DNA of 64,000 bases from Coffea arabica (GCF_036785885.1 NC_092322.1:39701994-39765993); one strand, 5' to 3'. Counted from the first letter of the stretch, positions 9,658-19,893 are shown. Numbers and translations are program-made. The notes: a model not told the origin generated them from the letters alone.

Positions 9658-9957
9658 ATGGTAAGGCCAAGATCCGCTTCTAGGTTTAGGACACCTAGAC
9701 ACTCGCAGCCTCCTCCTACCCCAGGGGCTGACGAATGGCACCAGCTCCAGATGCGAGTTGAGCGACTAGCGACTCAAATGACCCACATTGACGTCAACCT
9801 GCATCACATGCGCAGAATTTGGCAGCATTTATGCCCCATGCAGGCCTTGATCCTCAATTTCCACCTGAACCGCCCCTGTTTTGATGACTTCAGGGAAGTA
9901 CCGTTGCCCCTCTCTTTTCTTCTGTTTTTACATTATCACATTGAGGGCAATGTGTGA
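9658..9957 (+). CDS. Short coiled-coil ORF of family B
   Basis: Starts at ATG 9658 with MVRPRSASRFRTPRHSQPPPTP, a basic Arg/Ser/Pro leader. This is followed by a heptad-like segment EWHQLQMRVERLATQMTHID and HHMRRIWQHL, then about 40 less regular residues. The stop TGA (9955-9957) directly follows the 3' arm of hairpin H1, so the last codons are the hairpin itself (HIEGNV). No enzymatic or membrane motif. Short basic-plus-coil ORFs at this place are known in plant Tat-type elements, from memory; function unknown. It may be a relic and need not be translated. Confidence 0.45.
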   Translation: MVRPRSASRFRTPRHSQPPPTPGADEWHQLQMRVERLATQMTHIDVNLHHMRRIWQHLCPMQALILNFHLNRPCFDDFREVPLPLSFLLFLHYHIEGNV

Positions 9958-9974
9958 CTTAGGTGTGGGGGAGG
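9937..9974 (+). other. Hairpin H1 with G-run, family B
   Basis: CACATTG-AGGG-CAATGTG, a perfect 7-bp stem with AGGG loop (9937-9954), then GGTGTGGGGGAGG (9962-9974), which resembles a polypurine tract. Counterpart in family A at 30401-30440. Confidence 0.75.
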
Positions 9975-10426
9975 GGTCAGTTTGGGTGCTAGTATTTTTA
10001 GTTTTTAGGTTCTAGAGGTTTTTCCTTTGTTTTAGTTTGATATTTATCTCCTTTTTCGTTTATTTTCTTTTCTTTTTTTCTAGTGGTCAGTCTTCATATG
10101 AATACCAAGTTTGATGCTGGATTGTTGTCTCTAATTCTGCTATTGCCAAGTTTATTAATAAAAAGGTATTAAGTTAATGTGGTTGAGTTCAGGGATATCT
10201 CTTTAGTGAATATCAATAATTGCTTAACTTTTCCAATTTTTGGTTAACTTTTCTAGGCATAGGGAATGATTGTTGGCATTTTTCATGTGAATTGGTCCAA
10301 TTATTAATTTTAGTTCTCCATGTTTGGAAATTTGAGGCTGGCTGCTGTTATTCTTGTGTTGCTTTTAGATATCGTGCTACATGGTTGCAAATAAGAGTTG
10401 ACTGTACTCCGTTAGTGGTTACTACT

Positions 10427-10567
10427 GAGTAACCGGGGATTTTCATCTAAAGTGTTGATTTTCATGTCAAAAGGTAGTAGTTGCTATGAGTGCGTGGTCC
10501 TGTAGCGATTGGAGCTGAGTAACCGGGCTCCTCCATCTGGCAAATGTTGGAGATTGCGTCAAAAGGC
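10427..10567 (+). repeat. Two AGTAACCGG..CATCT repeats (R1, R2), family B
   Basis: R1 (10427-10476) and R2 (10517-10567) share GAGTAACCGGG, a CATCT block, TGTTG(G)A and GTCAAAAGG, at 90-bp spacing. The same paired arrangement occurs in family A at 30953 and 31047. Confidence 0.7.
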
Positions 10568-10600
10568 TCTAAGGGCTATAGACTAAGTCTTTTGTTACTC

Positions 10601-10672
10601 AAAAAAAAAAAAAAAAGAAGGAAAAGAAAAAGAAACAAAAACAAAACAAAAAAAGAAAAAATAATAAAATAA
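10601..10672 (+). repeat. A-rich tract
   Basis: About 70 bases of A with scattered G and C, just after R2. Family A has an equivalent tract just before R1. Confidence 0.85.
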
Positions 10673-10955
10673 AGATTGTGTTAGTATGTGAATAAGTCAG
10701 CTTGCCGGTTTGTGATCTTAATGTCGAGATTTTGGTTAATAGTTGGACCATTTGCTGATAAATGTGAGCAACCATTCCTTTCTCTTAGATTAGTTTGCTT
10801 TAAATTGGAGGAGTTGGTGGTTGGGAGGCTAACCGGGGTTGTTTTTCTTGAATCTTGACCTGTGATGTTTAATATTTGTTTTTCTTGGGGATCTTGGCAA
10901 TACAGTAGTTGGAGCAATAGCCATTGCCGAATTTTTGGTGTTCAATTGTTGTTCC

Positions 10956-10994
10956 CATGCTTGAGGGCAAGCATGATTTAGGTGTGGGGGGAAT
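10956..10994 (+). other. Hairpin H2 and polypurine tract, family B
   Basis: CATGCTTG-AGGG-CAAGCATG (10956-10975), a perfect 8-bp stem, followed by GGTGTGGGGGGAAT immediately before the LTR. The G-run is the expected plus-strand primer. Confidence 0.8.
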
Positions 10995-12362
10995 TGATAG
11001 GGTGTTAATTGTTAGCAATTTTATTGTTAATTTTCCCTTTTATTCTTGCCAAATATTGTTTTAATTATTAATATTTACTTATATTTGGTATTGGACCCAA
11101 TTTTAGGGAGTGAAGCAGAAAACTACAAAAAAGGAGGGACTTTTTGGAGATAATTGAGACTTCAAATAAGCCACAGACTTGGCCCACATGGTGACATACG
11201 CGGACTGCATTTCTTTTGCTAGTTGGGAGTGTCTTGAGTACTTAAGAGTCCTAAGAGCAATGAAAGACGAAAAAGAGGAGGAAACATCAAGAGGCCTTGC
11301 CTTTTGTACTTTGATTGTGAAATCTGCAGCGGGGACCACGGAAAAGCATTGAGTCATTTTCAGCTTTGGAAGGAAAGAAACGTAAGAAGATTTGAGAGTT
11401 GTTTTTGTTCCTTATTCGTGGGGACCACTGGATGGATAGCTTGAGTCATTTCCTTTTGGCTATATAAGGACAATCGTAAGAAAGGCTACAGAGAGTTTTT
11501 TTTTAGTATAGTTTAGTTTTATTCTTTCTTGGTTCCTTTGATGGCCTGGACCTCAGTTAAATTACTTGGAGATTTTCTCATGAGGCGTGACTAAGTTTTC
11601 CTAGTCGAATGTCAATTTGAGGACTCGGTTTCGAACATCTGTGGGATCTAATTATTTTATTTATTTCTTTTATTTATTGGTATTTGTGCGTTTCCTGATT
11701 TAATTGCTTATGCTTGTTATGTTATTTGAATGTCAAGGGCCCGATATTTGAATTAACCTAATGATCTAATGCCAAATTAATTGATTGAATCCGTAATTGT
11801 TCAATTAATTAATACCAGTGGCGACTAGCGTGATTGGTTTCATGTTTGGGAAACGTATGATCTAACTTAAACAAACCCTCGTAGCGTGTTTGTTGGTTAG
11901 GATTGGGGTTTTCTAATTATTAATGCAATCAAGTGATTAAATCCTATGGTCGTACCTAGGGTTATTTCTTAGTTAGAGAAATAGTTAACGGTCGTACCTT
12001 AACTATCGAGAAATTAAGGAAAGGCTGGTTGTTCATCGCATGTATGGCAACTATAACCAATCTATTAATGAGTAATTGAATTATCTTTGCGTCGATGATC
12101 AGTTGCATGGACCGTGTCTGAAAAGTTGTACCTTTGGCTAGAGTCATATTGGTTATTGATTAATTTCTATTTATTTCTATTAGTTGTTTTATTAGTTAGT
12201 TAATTAGTTATTTTATATTCTCCAAAAATCCCCCATACTTCGGACTCTAAAAGAAATAAATTATCCCTAGTCCCTGTGGATTCGACCCTGCTTATCACTG
12301 TCTACAGAAATTATATTTATTTAAACAGGTATTTATTATTGCACAGGTTCGACACCCTGTCA
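10995..12362 (+). repeat. 3' LTR of family B
   Basis: Starts TGATAGGGTGT after the polypurine tract and ends ACACCCTGTCA: termini TG..CA with 10 of 11 inverted matches, 1368 bp. It has a TATA box (TATATAAGG, 11461-11469) and, near its end, TCCCTGTGGATTCGACCCT, a block also in the family A LTR (CCCTGTGGGATCGACCCTT). The 5' partner is outside or lost, so no TSD check is possible; the right flank is ATAGG. Confidence 0.85.
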
Positions 12363-12545
12363 ATAGGGTTTTCCTCTCATAATAAAGAACAGGTTTCTCT
12401 CCGTGGATGTAGGCTCAATGGTGGAGCCGAACCACGTTAATTCTTGTGTGTCGTCTATCTTTCATGCTTATAATTTGTTTCTCATTAAATTGTTGTGCAC
12501 TTGATATCTCAATAATTGTTTGTTCCGTGTCTGGATCCTAACACA
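12363..12545 (+). repeat. Possible Copia LTR fragment
   Basis: Contains CCGTGGATGTAGG and GCCGAACCACGTTAATTC, a block I associate with the R/U5 part of plant Copia (Tork/Angela-type) LTRs, and ends in CCTAACA with no primer-binding site after it. It is probably the right half of an LTR into which family B inserted. Confidence 0.4.
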
Positions 12546-13484
12546 ACTTAACATACGTGGTGAGCTTTTGTAAGCATTATGACTTGGATAGATTTTATTG
12601 TGTTGCTTTTGAAGATTTGTAGTGTTTTTGCCGGTATTAGGGACAGTACAACCAAGCCAAGGGAATGACCTTTTTTCTGGTTGCAAAGGGGAGTGGTTTG
12701 TACAATTGTGTAGTAGGACTGTCTCTTCTTTTAAAAGCTACAAAGGGTGGAATCAGGTATTTCCACGCTATCATTGTAATATCTTTTCAACTTCTTTGTA
12801 TCTGGCTTTAGTAAATAAAGACATGCATCGGAGGAGTGAAAGACCAAATCTAATAATCATGAAGGAAAAGTGGCAGGGACAATCCCTTTTGTTGAATGGA
12901 AGGATCAAAGTGGAATAGGTATGAAAGTTTAGCATGCAAAATGAGAGTAGATCTTAAAAACAGAAAAAATTAATAAGCAAAATTTTATTAATAGGGGGAA
13001 GGGTGGGGGTTTACCAATGCATCACAATCACATAGGCAAAATTTTATTTTTCAATTCAGTGATTATTTATTTATTTTTTTTTGTCAAGACCTCCTCCCTG
13101 TGTCTCTTGACTTTAGAACCTTCCAATAAGATGGTAGTCAAAGCCCCATGCCTAGGGCTAGCAGGGATAGCAGTCAATGTCTCATTAGAATTTCCTACAT
13201 GGAACGAAGCACTACATGTGTGGACTGTGGAGAGGACCATGACCTATGATTTTATCTTTGTTACCAAAGAAAAGTGGCTGTACCAGGAACATCCCAATAA
13301 GAAGGAAGAAGCCCTATGATTTTATCAAACTGGGCATCATATTGCCAAGAATCAAGATGACTGTGTGAGATAGGATCAGAATTGGGAATGTGACTGTCGT
13401 CTGTGCATGTAGTACTGTTTTCCTGTTCAGTTTTCCTTCTACATCCTCTGGTTTTTATCTAGTTTCTCCCAAGATTTGCAAGAA
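12546..13484. other. Unclassified, no gene recognised
   Basis: Moderately complex sequence with short open frames on both strands but no domain match that I can defend. It lies downstream of the F-box fragment on the minus strand and could hold decayed parts of that gene. Confidence 0.4.
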
Positions 13485-13870
13485 TATTCAGTCAAGAGAA
13501 CATATTTTTGCCCATGCAATTTGTGAATATGAGTCAGATATTAGCTCTTTCCATAGTTTGCAAACGCACTGCAACTTGGACAGACTTGTTATATCCACTC
13601 TTGCTAGTATAGCAACTAATAAGTCTGCCAGGAGCTTGCTATTGATCATCTGCTCCTCATCTCCCTTGTCTTCTTTTGCATCTTTCTCAATTCTCAGCTG
13701 CCTGGTCATCTTCCTTAACATCAGCATCTCATGGTCTATCGAACCCGCAGGGTGCTGGCTGTTAATCATCTCCTCATCTTCCTTGCCATCTTCTGCATCT
13801 TTGTCAATTCTCAATCCCTTGATCCCTTCTTCAAGATCATCATCTGGTGGTCTAATTCTCTGTCGTTTTT
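13485..13870 (-). pseudogene. F-box protein fragment with duplicated acidic linker
   Basis: The minus-strand frame begins in a basic/acidic stretch (NKKRQRIRPPDDDLEEG). It then carries a linker twice, RIDKDAEDGKEDEEMINS and RIEKDAKEDKGDEEQMINS. It ends with an F-box: LLADLLVAILARVDITSLSK, CVCKLWKELISDS. The F-box helices and the CVCK.W signature are well kept; F-box proteins bind Skp1 in SCF ubiquitin ligases. A TGA follows about 15 residues after the F-box (13485-13487), so the substrate-binding domain is absent. No in-frame ATG was found upstream, where an in-frame TGA closes the frame. An ATG-ATG start in another frame suggests a frameshift. A first exon of an unrecognised gene cannot be excluded. 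Confidence 0.6.
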
Positions 13871-13979
13871 TATTCTGGACCTCTTCATCATCTCAATATA
13901 TTCTGGACTTAAGTCTTTTTTTTTCTTTTGGTTTGATGGATTTACTATTGACGAATATTTCTAGTATTTATATAGTTAG

Positions 13980-15789
13980 AAATAGAATAGCTTCCCCTCT
14001 AATCTAATTGCACTTTTTTTTAAAAGAGTTTCTTTCGTTAATGTAGGAATCCATTATATCTAAAGTAGAAATGCAACTATGATCGACAACTACTAAAATG
14101 AAAATAACTAACAATTCGGGAAGTTGAAATTCTGATTTTCATCCATATCCTTAGGTGGTACAGGAAATGTATGACAATGTTGACCTCGAGGGTATGATAC
14201 CCTGAAATATTTGCCTTTTGGTTTCCTTTTTCTTTAAGGGTAAAGCAAACAATAGGATGAAGTGATAGAATGGGATGGTGGTAATTTACAAACTCTTTAA
14301 AAATCGTATGATAGAATAACAATTCTTTTTTAAAATAATAATTATGATAATAAAACTTCTACCAAACATAATGTTTGGATTGGTATTATTTGAAAGAAAT
14401 TATTTGATTACATCACAAATACGGTTTTTAATTATCTTTTCATTTCACGTATATTACATCATAAAATGTGCTGCCAAAATTATTTTAAATAAGATTTCAT
14501 ATTATTTCCTATCCAAACACACCGCAAGGTCTCCTCTCATCCATTTCCTATTCATAAGAAACTATCAAAACTCAGATAAAATTGTGAAGTGATTGTGCCA
14601 AGATAGATAACTTTGTCTTCTATTTAAGTTACCTGCGTTTTCTGCCTTAATTGACAATTTTCAACTTCTTTGAAATGCATTTGTAAATTGTTAATAGCAA
14701 AAATGATCGATGTATTATTGCAATTGTAAAAATAAGAGTGTAGTTATAAATTTGTAATATAAAACCGAAGGGATGATAGCTTTACACATTCATCAATAAT
14801 CAAACCTTTCGGGGCACATCATACGCAAACCTTGAATTACTTCACCCTATTATGTGCCTTTTTTAAATTTTATTATTCTACATTATTTAAAATTAAACAT
14901 GGATTAGTAATAACACATGTCTAGCAAGAGATTAACAAGCACAAGTTGAGAGAGTTTTAAATTAGTGAGATTTTTTTTTTAAAAAAGTGAAAATTAAATT
15001 TAAAAAATGATGACTACAGGCCTCATCCTTGGCTGTTTTTAAACTTTCTTGTGCAATAAAATATAACCTGCATAGAAAGAAAATGGTTGAACATGGTTGA
15101 AGACATCAGAAAGAGAATTCTTAGAATTTCAGAAATATGGAACCTGAAAATAAAAAAAGAAATAAATTCTAAATTGTTAACAGCAATTGATCAGTTAATT
15201 TAATACTTTTTTTTTTTTGGGTGCAAGTGAGAGGTTCCGAATCCGGGATCTCTCGCCTCTTATAATATCCAACCCATCTTTCCCCCAATTAATTTAATAC
15301 TTCAAAGGCAGAGATTATTTTTGGGTTTGATGTCTCGTACAAACATTTGGCTTTAGTTGAGAAACTTCACAACTTGTTATCTAAAACTATTATAATTATT
15401 TAACATAAGACGGAAGGAAACATACTGGGCTACCAATTTCCAGCTCTACAAACAACTAGGTAACTGTAAATATTATACTTAATTGGATAATTTTTTGAAA
15501 AAAAAAAATCAGTGCAGTACTTTTTTAATATGATATATGTGAGATAAAAATGTGGTTGAAAAAATATGTTTATGATACAAGTAGATAAACTTTTTGAAAT
15601 AATTCGCAACCCAAACAAACTTCTTAATTATTTTGTCTTCAAGAATCTGATTCCTATAAAATGCAAGGAAGAACAGTTACAAGCAAAATCCCAAGACGAG
15701 GTGGCCAATTCCCAAGTGTCTGTGCAAGAAAACGCTACATAAACAAATCTCAATTTCAGCAACAAGTTTAACCGTCATTTCAAAGGCAA
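13980..15789. other. AT-rich intergenic region
   Basis: No gene recognised. At 15207-15290 a T-run is followed by GAGAGGTTCCGAATCCGGGATCTCTC, which resembles a tRNA B-box and may be a SINE scrap; support is weak. Confidence 0.45.
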
Positions 15790-15871
15790 TGTTATGTGAG
15801 GTATCCTACATCGGAAGTGGAAAGAGGAAAGAAAATGTTTTAAGAACTTGAGCTCCTTTTTTTTTTTTTTT

Positions 15872-15919
15872 GGGTCTTATGAGCCAAGTTGTTGGCTCAC
15901 AAAGTAACTGCTCAATATC
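15872..15919 (-). other. Segment between two poly(A) tails of the LINE
   Basis: 47 bp between the T-runs at 15857-15871 and 15920-15934, carrying a perfect hairpin TGAGCCAA-GTTG-TTGGCTCA. Position and double poly(A) fit a 3' transduction by the LINE. Confidence 0.6.
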
Positions 15920-16077
15920 TTTTTTTTTTTTTTTAGCTCAACAACTTCGTATCACTTTTATTAATAGAAACAAATTTTACAAACAGAGAAAGACCATTTC
16001 GAAGTACAACAGACAATACTAAAGACAAAGCTCCTTGCCCCATTTCATAGCCAACTCACTTCAAATCTCCTTTGTAC

Positions 16078-17580
16078 TCAGCCCTTCGTACGCTTAATTT
16101 TCCGAATTGATGGCATCCCTAATCTATCAAGGCGAATTGCCCCACGAGCCATAGTTGGGAATGTATTAAAGGACTCGTATAGCTTGACTTGATGCTCTAG
16201 ATGAGATACTCCCACATTGGATAACGCATCAGCTACTGTGTTAGCTTCCCTATAACAATGCGAAAAACGATGTGGGTCTTTAACAAACTGCCAAATCTGC
16301 CTAATGTCACGTCGAATCTTCCAGGGACATTGAATGCGATGCTGAAGAATTCCAATTAATACCAAAGAATCCGACTGGACATAGAGATTCCCAAACCCTC
16401 TATGCACACATATTTGAAGACCAATAAGGAGGGCTCGAACCTCTGCACATAGACATGTAGTTTCCCCAAAATATGCCGAAAAACCAATCAAAGGTATGCC
16501 ATTTGAATCTCGAAGAACTCCACCACCTCCACCCAATCCTGGATTACCCTTAGAACAACCATCCGTATTTAGTATGAACCGACCGGATTCCTTCGTTTCC
16601 CAACGAACAAGTTTGTATATAAACTCAGTATTAGCTGAATACGGCCAATCATACAAATGATAAAATGATTGTACTCGGAAAACTTGTTTGAAATGAATTT
16701 CAACCATGTTTTGGATATTCGAGAAAGTGGCAAAACAAATGGCAGGCGAACTCATGTGGACATTCTCAAACATTGCTTTATTTCTTGATTTCCAAATATT
16801 CCAACAAACTACACTGGGAAGAATGCTTCCAATATATCGTCGTATCTCAGAATGCTGTGAACTCAACCACCAACCCACTATGCGGGGCCGTAAAGATGAC
16901 CCTGGAAAGGCCAGTCCACATGCAGCTCCAAAATAATTCCAAACTGTGGATGCTATATGGCCATTAGAAAATAAATGCTCAATTGACTCCTCAGAGGCCG
17001 AATAGCAGCAAAAACACTTTGACGGTAAGTGAAAGCCAAGTTTACATAACCTGTCCGGTAGGGGCAGCCTCCCCAACAACAATCGTAACATGAAGAATGA
17101 AACTTTCAAAAGGAGTTGAGGATGCCAAATTCTGTCAAAAACCATAGACTTATTGCGGGTTTGCCTAATTTCCGAAAATGCAGATGCTAGAGAGAAATTT
17201 CCAGATGTCATGGGCATCCAAATGACTTCGGCTTCACCCCCTTCTGCAGGAACCGGATGCTCTAAAATGGAGGGCACCATTTCCCTTGGCAGTATCTGAT
17301 ATAACTTATTCACATCCCAATATCCATTGATGAAAACATTGTCAAATGATAGATTAGGGACAACCGTCGCTCGGAGGAACAAAGCACCACTCCCCAACCA
17401 ATTATCGTACCAAAAGTGACAAGCTCCGTTTTTGACAACCCATAGCATAGAGAGCTCCACTTGTCGACTAACATTGACCATTCTCCGCCAGAGAGCCGAG
17501 TCTGTTGTCCTGATTTCTACCTGACAAGGATGTAGCAGTCTGCAGTACTTTGCTTTCATGAATGCAGCCCACAACGACAT
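16078..17580 (-). CDS. LINE ORF2 C-terminal part: zf-RVT and RNase H domains
   Basis: 500 uninterrupted codons. The first 150 residues are the region after the reverse transcriptase (SLWAAFMKAKYC, FWYDNWLGSG). Residues about 165-225 form the zf-RVT zinc-binding domain (FMLRLLLGRLPLPDRL, KCFCCYSASEESIEHLF). Residues about 335-465 form an RVT_3 RNase H with its acidic residues present: NTDG, AEVRALL, QSDSLVL, VADALS. The reverse transcriptase and endonuclease are missing through 5' truncation about ten bases upstream of the first ATG, so that ATG is internal and not a real start. The open frame means the copy is young. It is not a host gene; the flanking TSD shows it is a mobile-element fragment. 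Confidence 0.88.
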   Translation of the reverse strand: MSLWAAFMKAKYCRLLHPCQVEIRTTDSALWRRMVNVSRQVELSMLWVVKNGACHFWYDNWLGSGALFLRATVVPNLSFDNVFINGYWDVNKLYQILPREMVPSILEHPVPAEGGEAEVIWMPMTSGNFSLASAFSEIRQTRNKSMVFDRIWHPQLLLKVSFFMLRLLLGRLPLPDRLCKLGFHLPSKCFCCYSASEESIEHLFSNGHIASTVWNYFGAACGLAFPGSSLRPRIVGWWLSSQHSEIRRYIGSILPSVVCWNIWKSRNKAMFENVHMSSPAICFATFSNIQNMVEIHFKQVFRVQSFYHLYDWPYSANTEFIYKLVRWETKESGRFILNTDGCSKGNPGLGGGGGVLRDSNGIPLIGFSAYFGETTCLCAEVRALLIGLQICVHRGFGNLYVQSDSLVLIGILQHRIQCPWKIRRDIRQIWQFVKDPHRFSHCYREANTVADALSNVGVSHLEHQVKLYESFNTFPTMARGAIRLDRLGMPSIRKIKRTKG

Positions 17581-18072
17581 GAATGCTTTCAGAACTTGAG
17601 CTCCTTAATCACTAAGTTCCTTGGATTAAGCATTTTGGGCCAGTGATTTTAGTCCAAAACTTGCTTGTGCTGGCTTTTGGACCCGAGTCATAACAGTTAA
17701 TATCAAAGCGAATCTTAGTGAATTTCTAATTTTATGATGAAATTTAAAATTTTTCTACAAATGAGGATTTTTGAGTGTAGGATTCCGTCAAGTGATGTTT
17801 GCACTTGTAAATGCGAGTTCATTGAATTCGCATTTTGCAAATACGATGTACCATTGAATTTCTGACTTGAAAAAATCCCAAAAAAAGTAAAATTGTTTCA
17901 GACCACGCATTTGTTAGCAAACCTATCATTTCTCAAATGCAAGGTCTTGCACCTTGTATTTAACATATGCGAGATTTAAAATCTTTTAGTTTTTGAATAT
18001 TAATAAATTCATGCTCATCCATTTTTGTTTATTTTTTTTATAAATTCAAGCAAACCGTTTTGGTTTTTCTTT

Positions 18073-18260
18073 TAGGGAGAATTGTAATTTTGGTCCCCAA
18101 TCTATAGTGTTTGTGCGGAATTATCCCCAATCTATTTCGAAAATCAATTTTGGTCCCCAATCTATTCAATTTTGCGCTAAAGTGGACAATTGACGGAATC
18201 TCTTCAATTTCAATTGGAACTAAGTCACGTGAGATCACATGCCGGCACCTAAAACCCCTT
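18073..18260. repeat. Short repeats with GGTCCCCAATCTAT
   Basis: Three copies of CCCCAATCTAT (18094, 18125, 18153) after GGGAGAATTGTAATTTTGG. It resembles the end of a plant MULE-type or similar repeat; no opposite end was found. Confidence 0.4.
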
Positions 18261-18577
18261 TTTCAGTTTTTTAATTTCTAAAACACATTTTTAAATATTT
18301 TCAGCTTTCTCTTGCCTTTTGTCTTATTAAACAAAGACATGAAAGGAGTAATCTCACAATCCAAATTACTCCTCTTGTTGGCCACGAGTAAGAAGCTCAG
18401 CTTGGCCTCTAAGTCCAAGTCACGTTCTTGCCTCTATTAGTAATGGAGATAATTTGCAATTAACGCCAGAGACGAACCCAGTTCAACTCTCCTACACAAA
18501 CAACAGGAGCAGCAGCAGTAGTAGTAGTACTACTTCATAAGCAAGCAAGCAAGCAGCGAGAGAGAAGAGTGGATGAT

Positions 18578-18806
18578 AATAATTGGAAATCAAAGGGATT
18601 ATATGGACCAAATCATCAAAGGGATTATACTGGTAAGTATATTCTTTCCCTATTAGCCATTCTTCACTGTTGAACTGGAATGAGCATTCAATTGAACCAC
18701 TAGTATATTATTGGTAGGTCATGCTTACGGCTGGAATAGACACTTCATCGGTGACTATAGAATGGGCCTTGTCTCTTTTGCTCAACCATCCCAAAATTGT
18801 GGAAAC
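18578..18806 (+). pseudogene. Cytochrome P450 fragment (CYP81-like), I-helix across an intron
   Basis: Upstream exon piece: QRDYMDQIIKGIIL, ending at 18632 in CTG followed by GTAAGT. Downstream piece from 18718, after an acceptor TTGGTAG: VMLTAGIDTSSVTIEWALSL then LLNHPKIVE. AGIDTS is the oxygen-binding (A/G)Gx(D/E)T(T/S) motif of the P450 I-helix, and the flanking residues and intron position fit the CYP81 group. The match stops abruptly at about 18806 and nothing of the ExxR, PERF or haem Cys regions follows. Upstream the match ends within about 20 residues. It is a short fragment with splice signals intact, so it came from genomic DNA and not from a spliced mRNA. Confidence 0.75.
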
Positions 18807-19880
18807 ACCCCCTATTTTTCACATTGCCACCCTAATATTTTGAAAATTCCTCATCTCTTATTACATTGCCGTTTCTAAATGCCAATATCTTTCAAACTCT
18901 TTCTTTTGATACAATTTTTTTTTCTATTATTAAACCAAAAATTTGATAAGATGAAAGCAAAAAAAATTAAAACAAGTACATTATATATAATTTTAAAATG
19001 AATAATAATGATCCTATATAATCTTAGCTCCACTGGCCACAAGTCTTGGCTCTAGCATTTTCACTAATTGAAATGTGAGTTACTACTCAGTTTTTCATCT
19101 TCTTGTTGTTACAGTCTTAAGAACAAAAAAAATTACTATTCATTTTTTTTTCTAAAAAGCATAATTTGAGTGTTTTCTAATCCAAATTTGAAAACGAATC
19201 ATTTATCAAAAATGTAAATGAAAAATATGCATATATTATTGCTAATTAGATATATATTGGTTTTATATGTTCAAGAAAAGAACTTTAGAAAATATACAAA
19301 CTTAATTATTAGCTTCAAATTAATATATAACAGATCATATGCATTCAGGACAAAGTACTTAATTTAAAATTTCGTAGATCAAGAAGTTAAATAATAAATT
19401 GAAATGTGTATATAGTTTAGTTTTGAACAATTTTTTTCTTGAAATAATAGAATAAAATTTTACCAAGTGAACATGCAAAGTTAATACAATTAATGACAAA
19501 TTGAAATTCGTAGTTTGAAATTTTCATAAATCGAAAGTTAGGTGGAGTGGAGCAATGGAATTCTATCAAAATCTAAGGGCACAAGAGAAGTATTTTCGAT
19601 AAAAATTTTCAAACTTTCCTAGGGAAAATAAAATAGAATCTCGAAACTTCCCCGGGCGCTTGGGGGAAAGCATACATAATTGCTGTTTCACATTTCGATT
19701 ACATATATTAAATGTAAGGCTAAACTACACATTGCAGCTAATACATCATGCAGCTATGAGCTATGCTTGTGAAAAATTTTTGTGATGTGAGCTCTCCAGT
19801 TCCCCGTAACTGAGAAGACAAAGCGGGATTAGAAACATTAGTACGAGAGTGAGACTTCTGGTTTGCATCATTAAGTGAAG
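18807..19880. other. AT-rich intergenic region upstream of the F-box gene
   Basis: No coding or mobile feature recognised. Confidence 0.5.
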
Positions 19881-19886
19881 AGGGCC

Positions 19887-19893
19887 TATAAAT
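19887..19893 (+). promoter_or_regulatory. Putative TATA box of the F-box gene
   Basis: TATAAAT about 130 bp upstream of ATG 20025, the only good TATA match in the near upstream region. Confidence 0.45.

Larger units (their letters stand above)
3236..12362 (+). mobile_element. Family B: non-autonomous Tat/Athila-like Ty3 element, 5' end missing
   Basis: The 3' part of a large retroelement interrupted by the Copia insertion at 4968-8798. In order it has a gag-like ORF, the GCGCT..TTGGG box, a pyrimidine tract and GC-rich island, a short coiled-coil ORF, hairpin H1 with G-run, two AGTAACCGG repeats, an A-rich tract, hairpin H2 with G-run, and a 3' LTR. No protease, reverse transcriptase or integrase is present, so it would need proteins from a partner. 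The 5' LTR, primer-binding site and start of the interior are absent; the CACTA-like end abuts the ORF at 3235. Order and motifs match family A at 26274-38428 although most of the sequence differs. Lineage is inferred from the LTR type and terminal motifs, not from pol. Confidence 0.7.
15859..17590 (-). mobile_element. 5'-truncated L1-type LINE with RNase H
   Basis: Flanked by a perfect 16-bp duplication AGAACTTGAGCTCCTT (15843-15858 and 17591-17606). On the minus strand it runs from a truncated 5' end at 17590 through one long ORF, a short 3' UTR with AATAAA (complement at about 15955-15962), a poly(A) run (T-run 15920-15934), a 47-bp segment, and a second poly(A) (T-run to 15871). 5' truncation and poly(A) are hallmarks of target-primed reverse transcription. 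Confidence 0.92.
15790..17695 (+). repeat. Short TRIM-type LTR split by a LINE
   Basis: The left part (15790-15858) starts TGTTATGTGAGGTATCCTAC with ATCGGAAGTGG. The right part (17607-17695) ends GAGTCATAACA and is followed by TTAATATCAAAGC, like a decayed primer-binding site (TGGTATCAAAGC). Without the LINE and its TSD copy the LTR is about 158 bp, with TGTTA..TAACA termini, typical of TRIM elements. No second LTR was found. Confidence 0.6.

Noticed and set aside
13390..14007. 205-codon plus-strand frame
   Set aside because: It is the antisense of the F-box fragment; the minus strand has the recognisable domain.
15207..15290. tRNA gene or SINE
   Set aside because: Only a B-box-like string; no A-box, no cloverleaf and no clear ends.
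16078..17580. Host RNase H-domain gene
   Set aside because: zf-RVT plus RNase H order, poly(A), 5' truncation and a 16-bp TSD show a LINE fragment.
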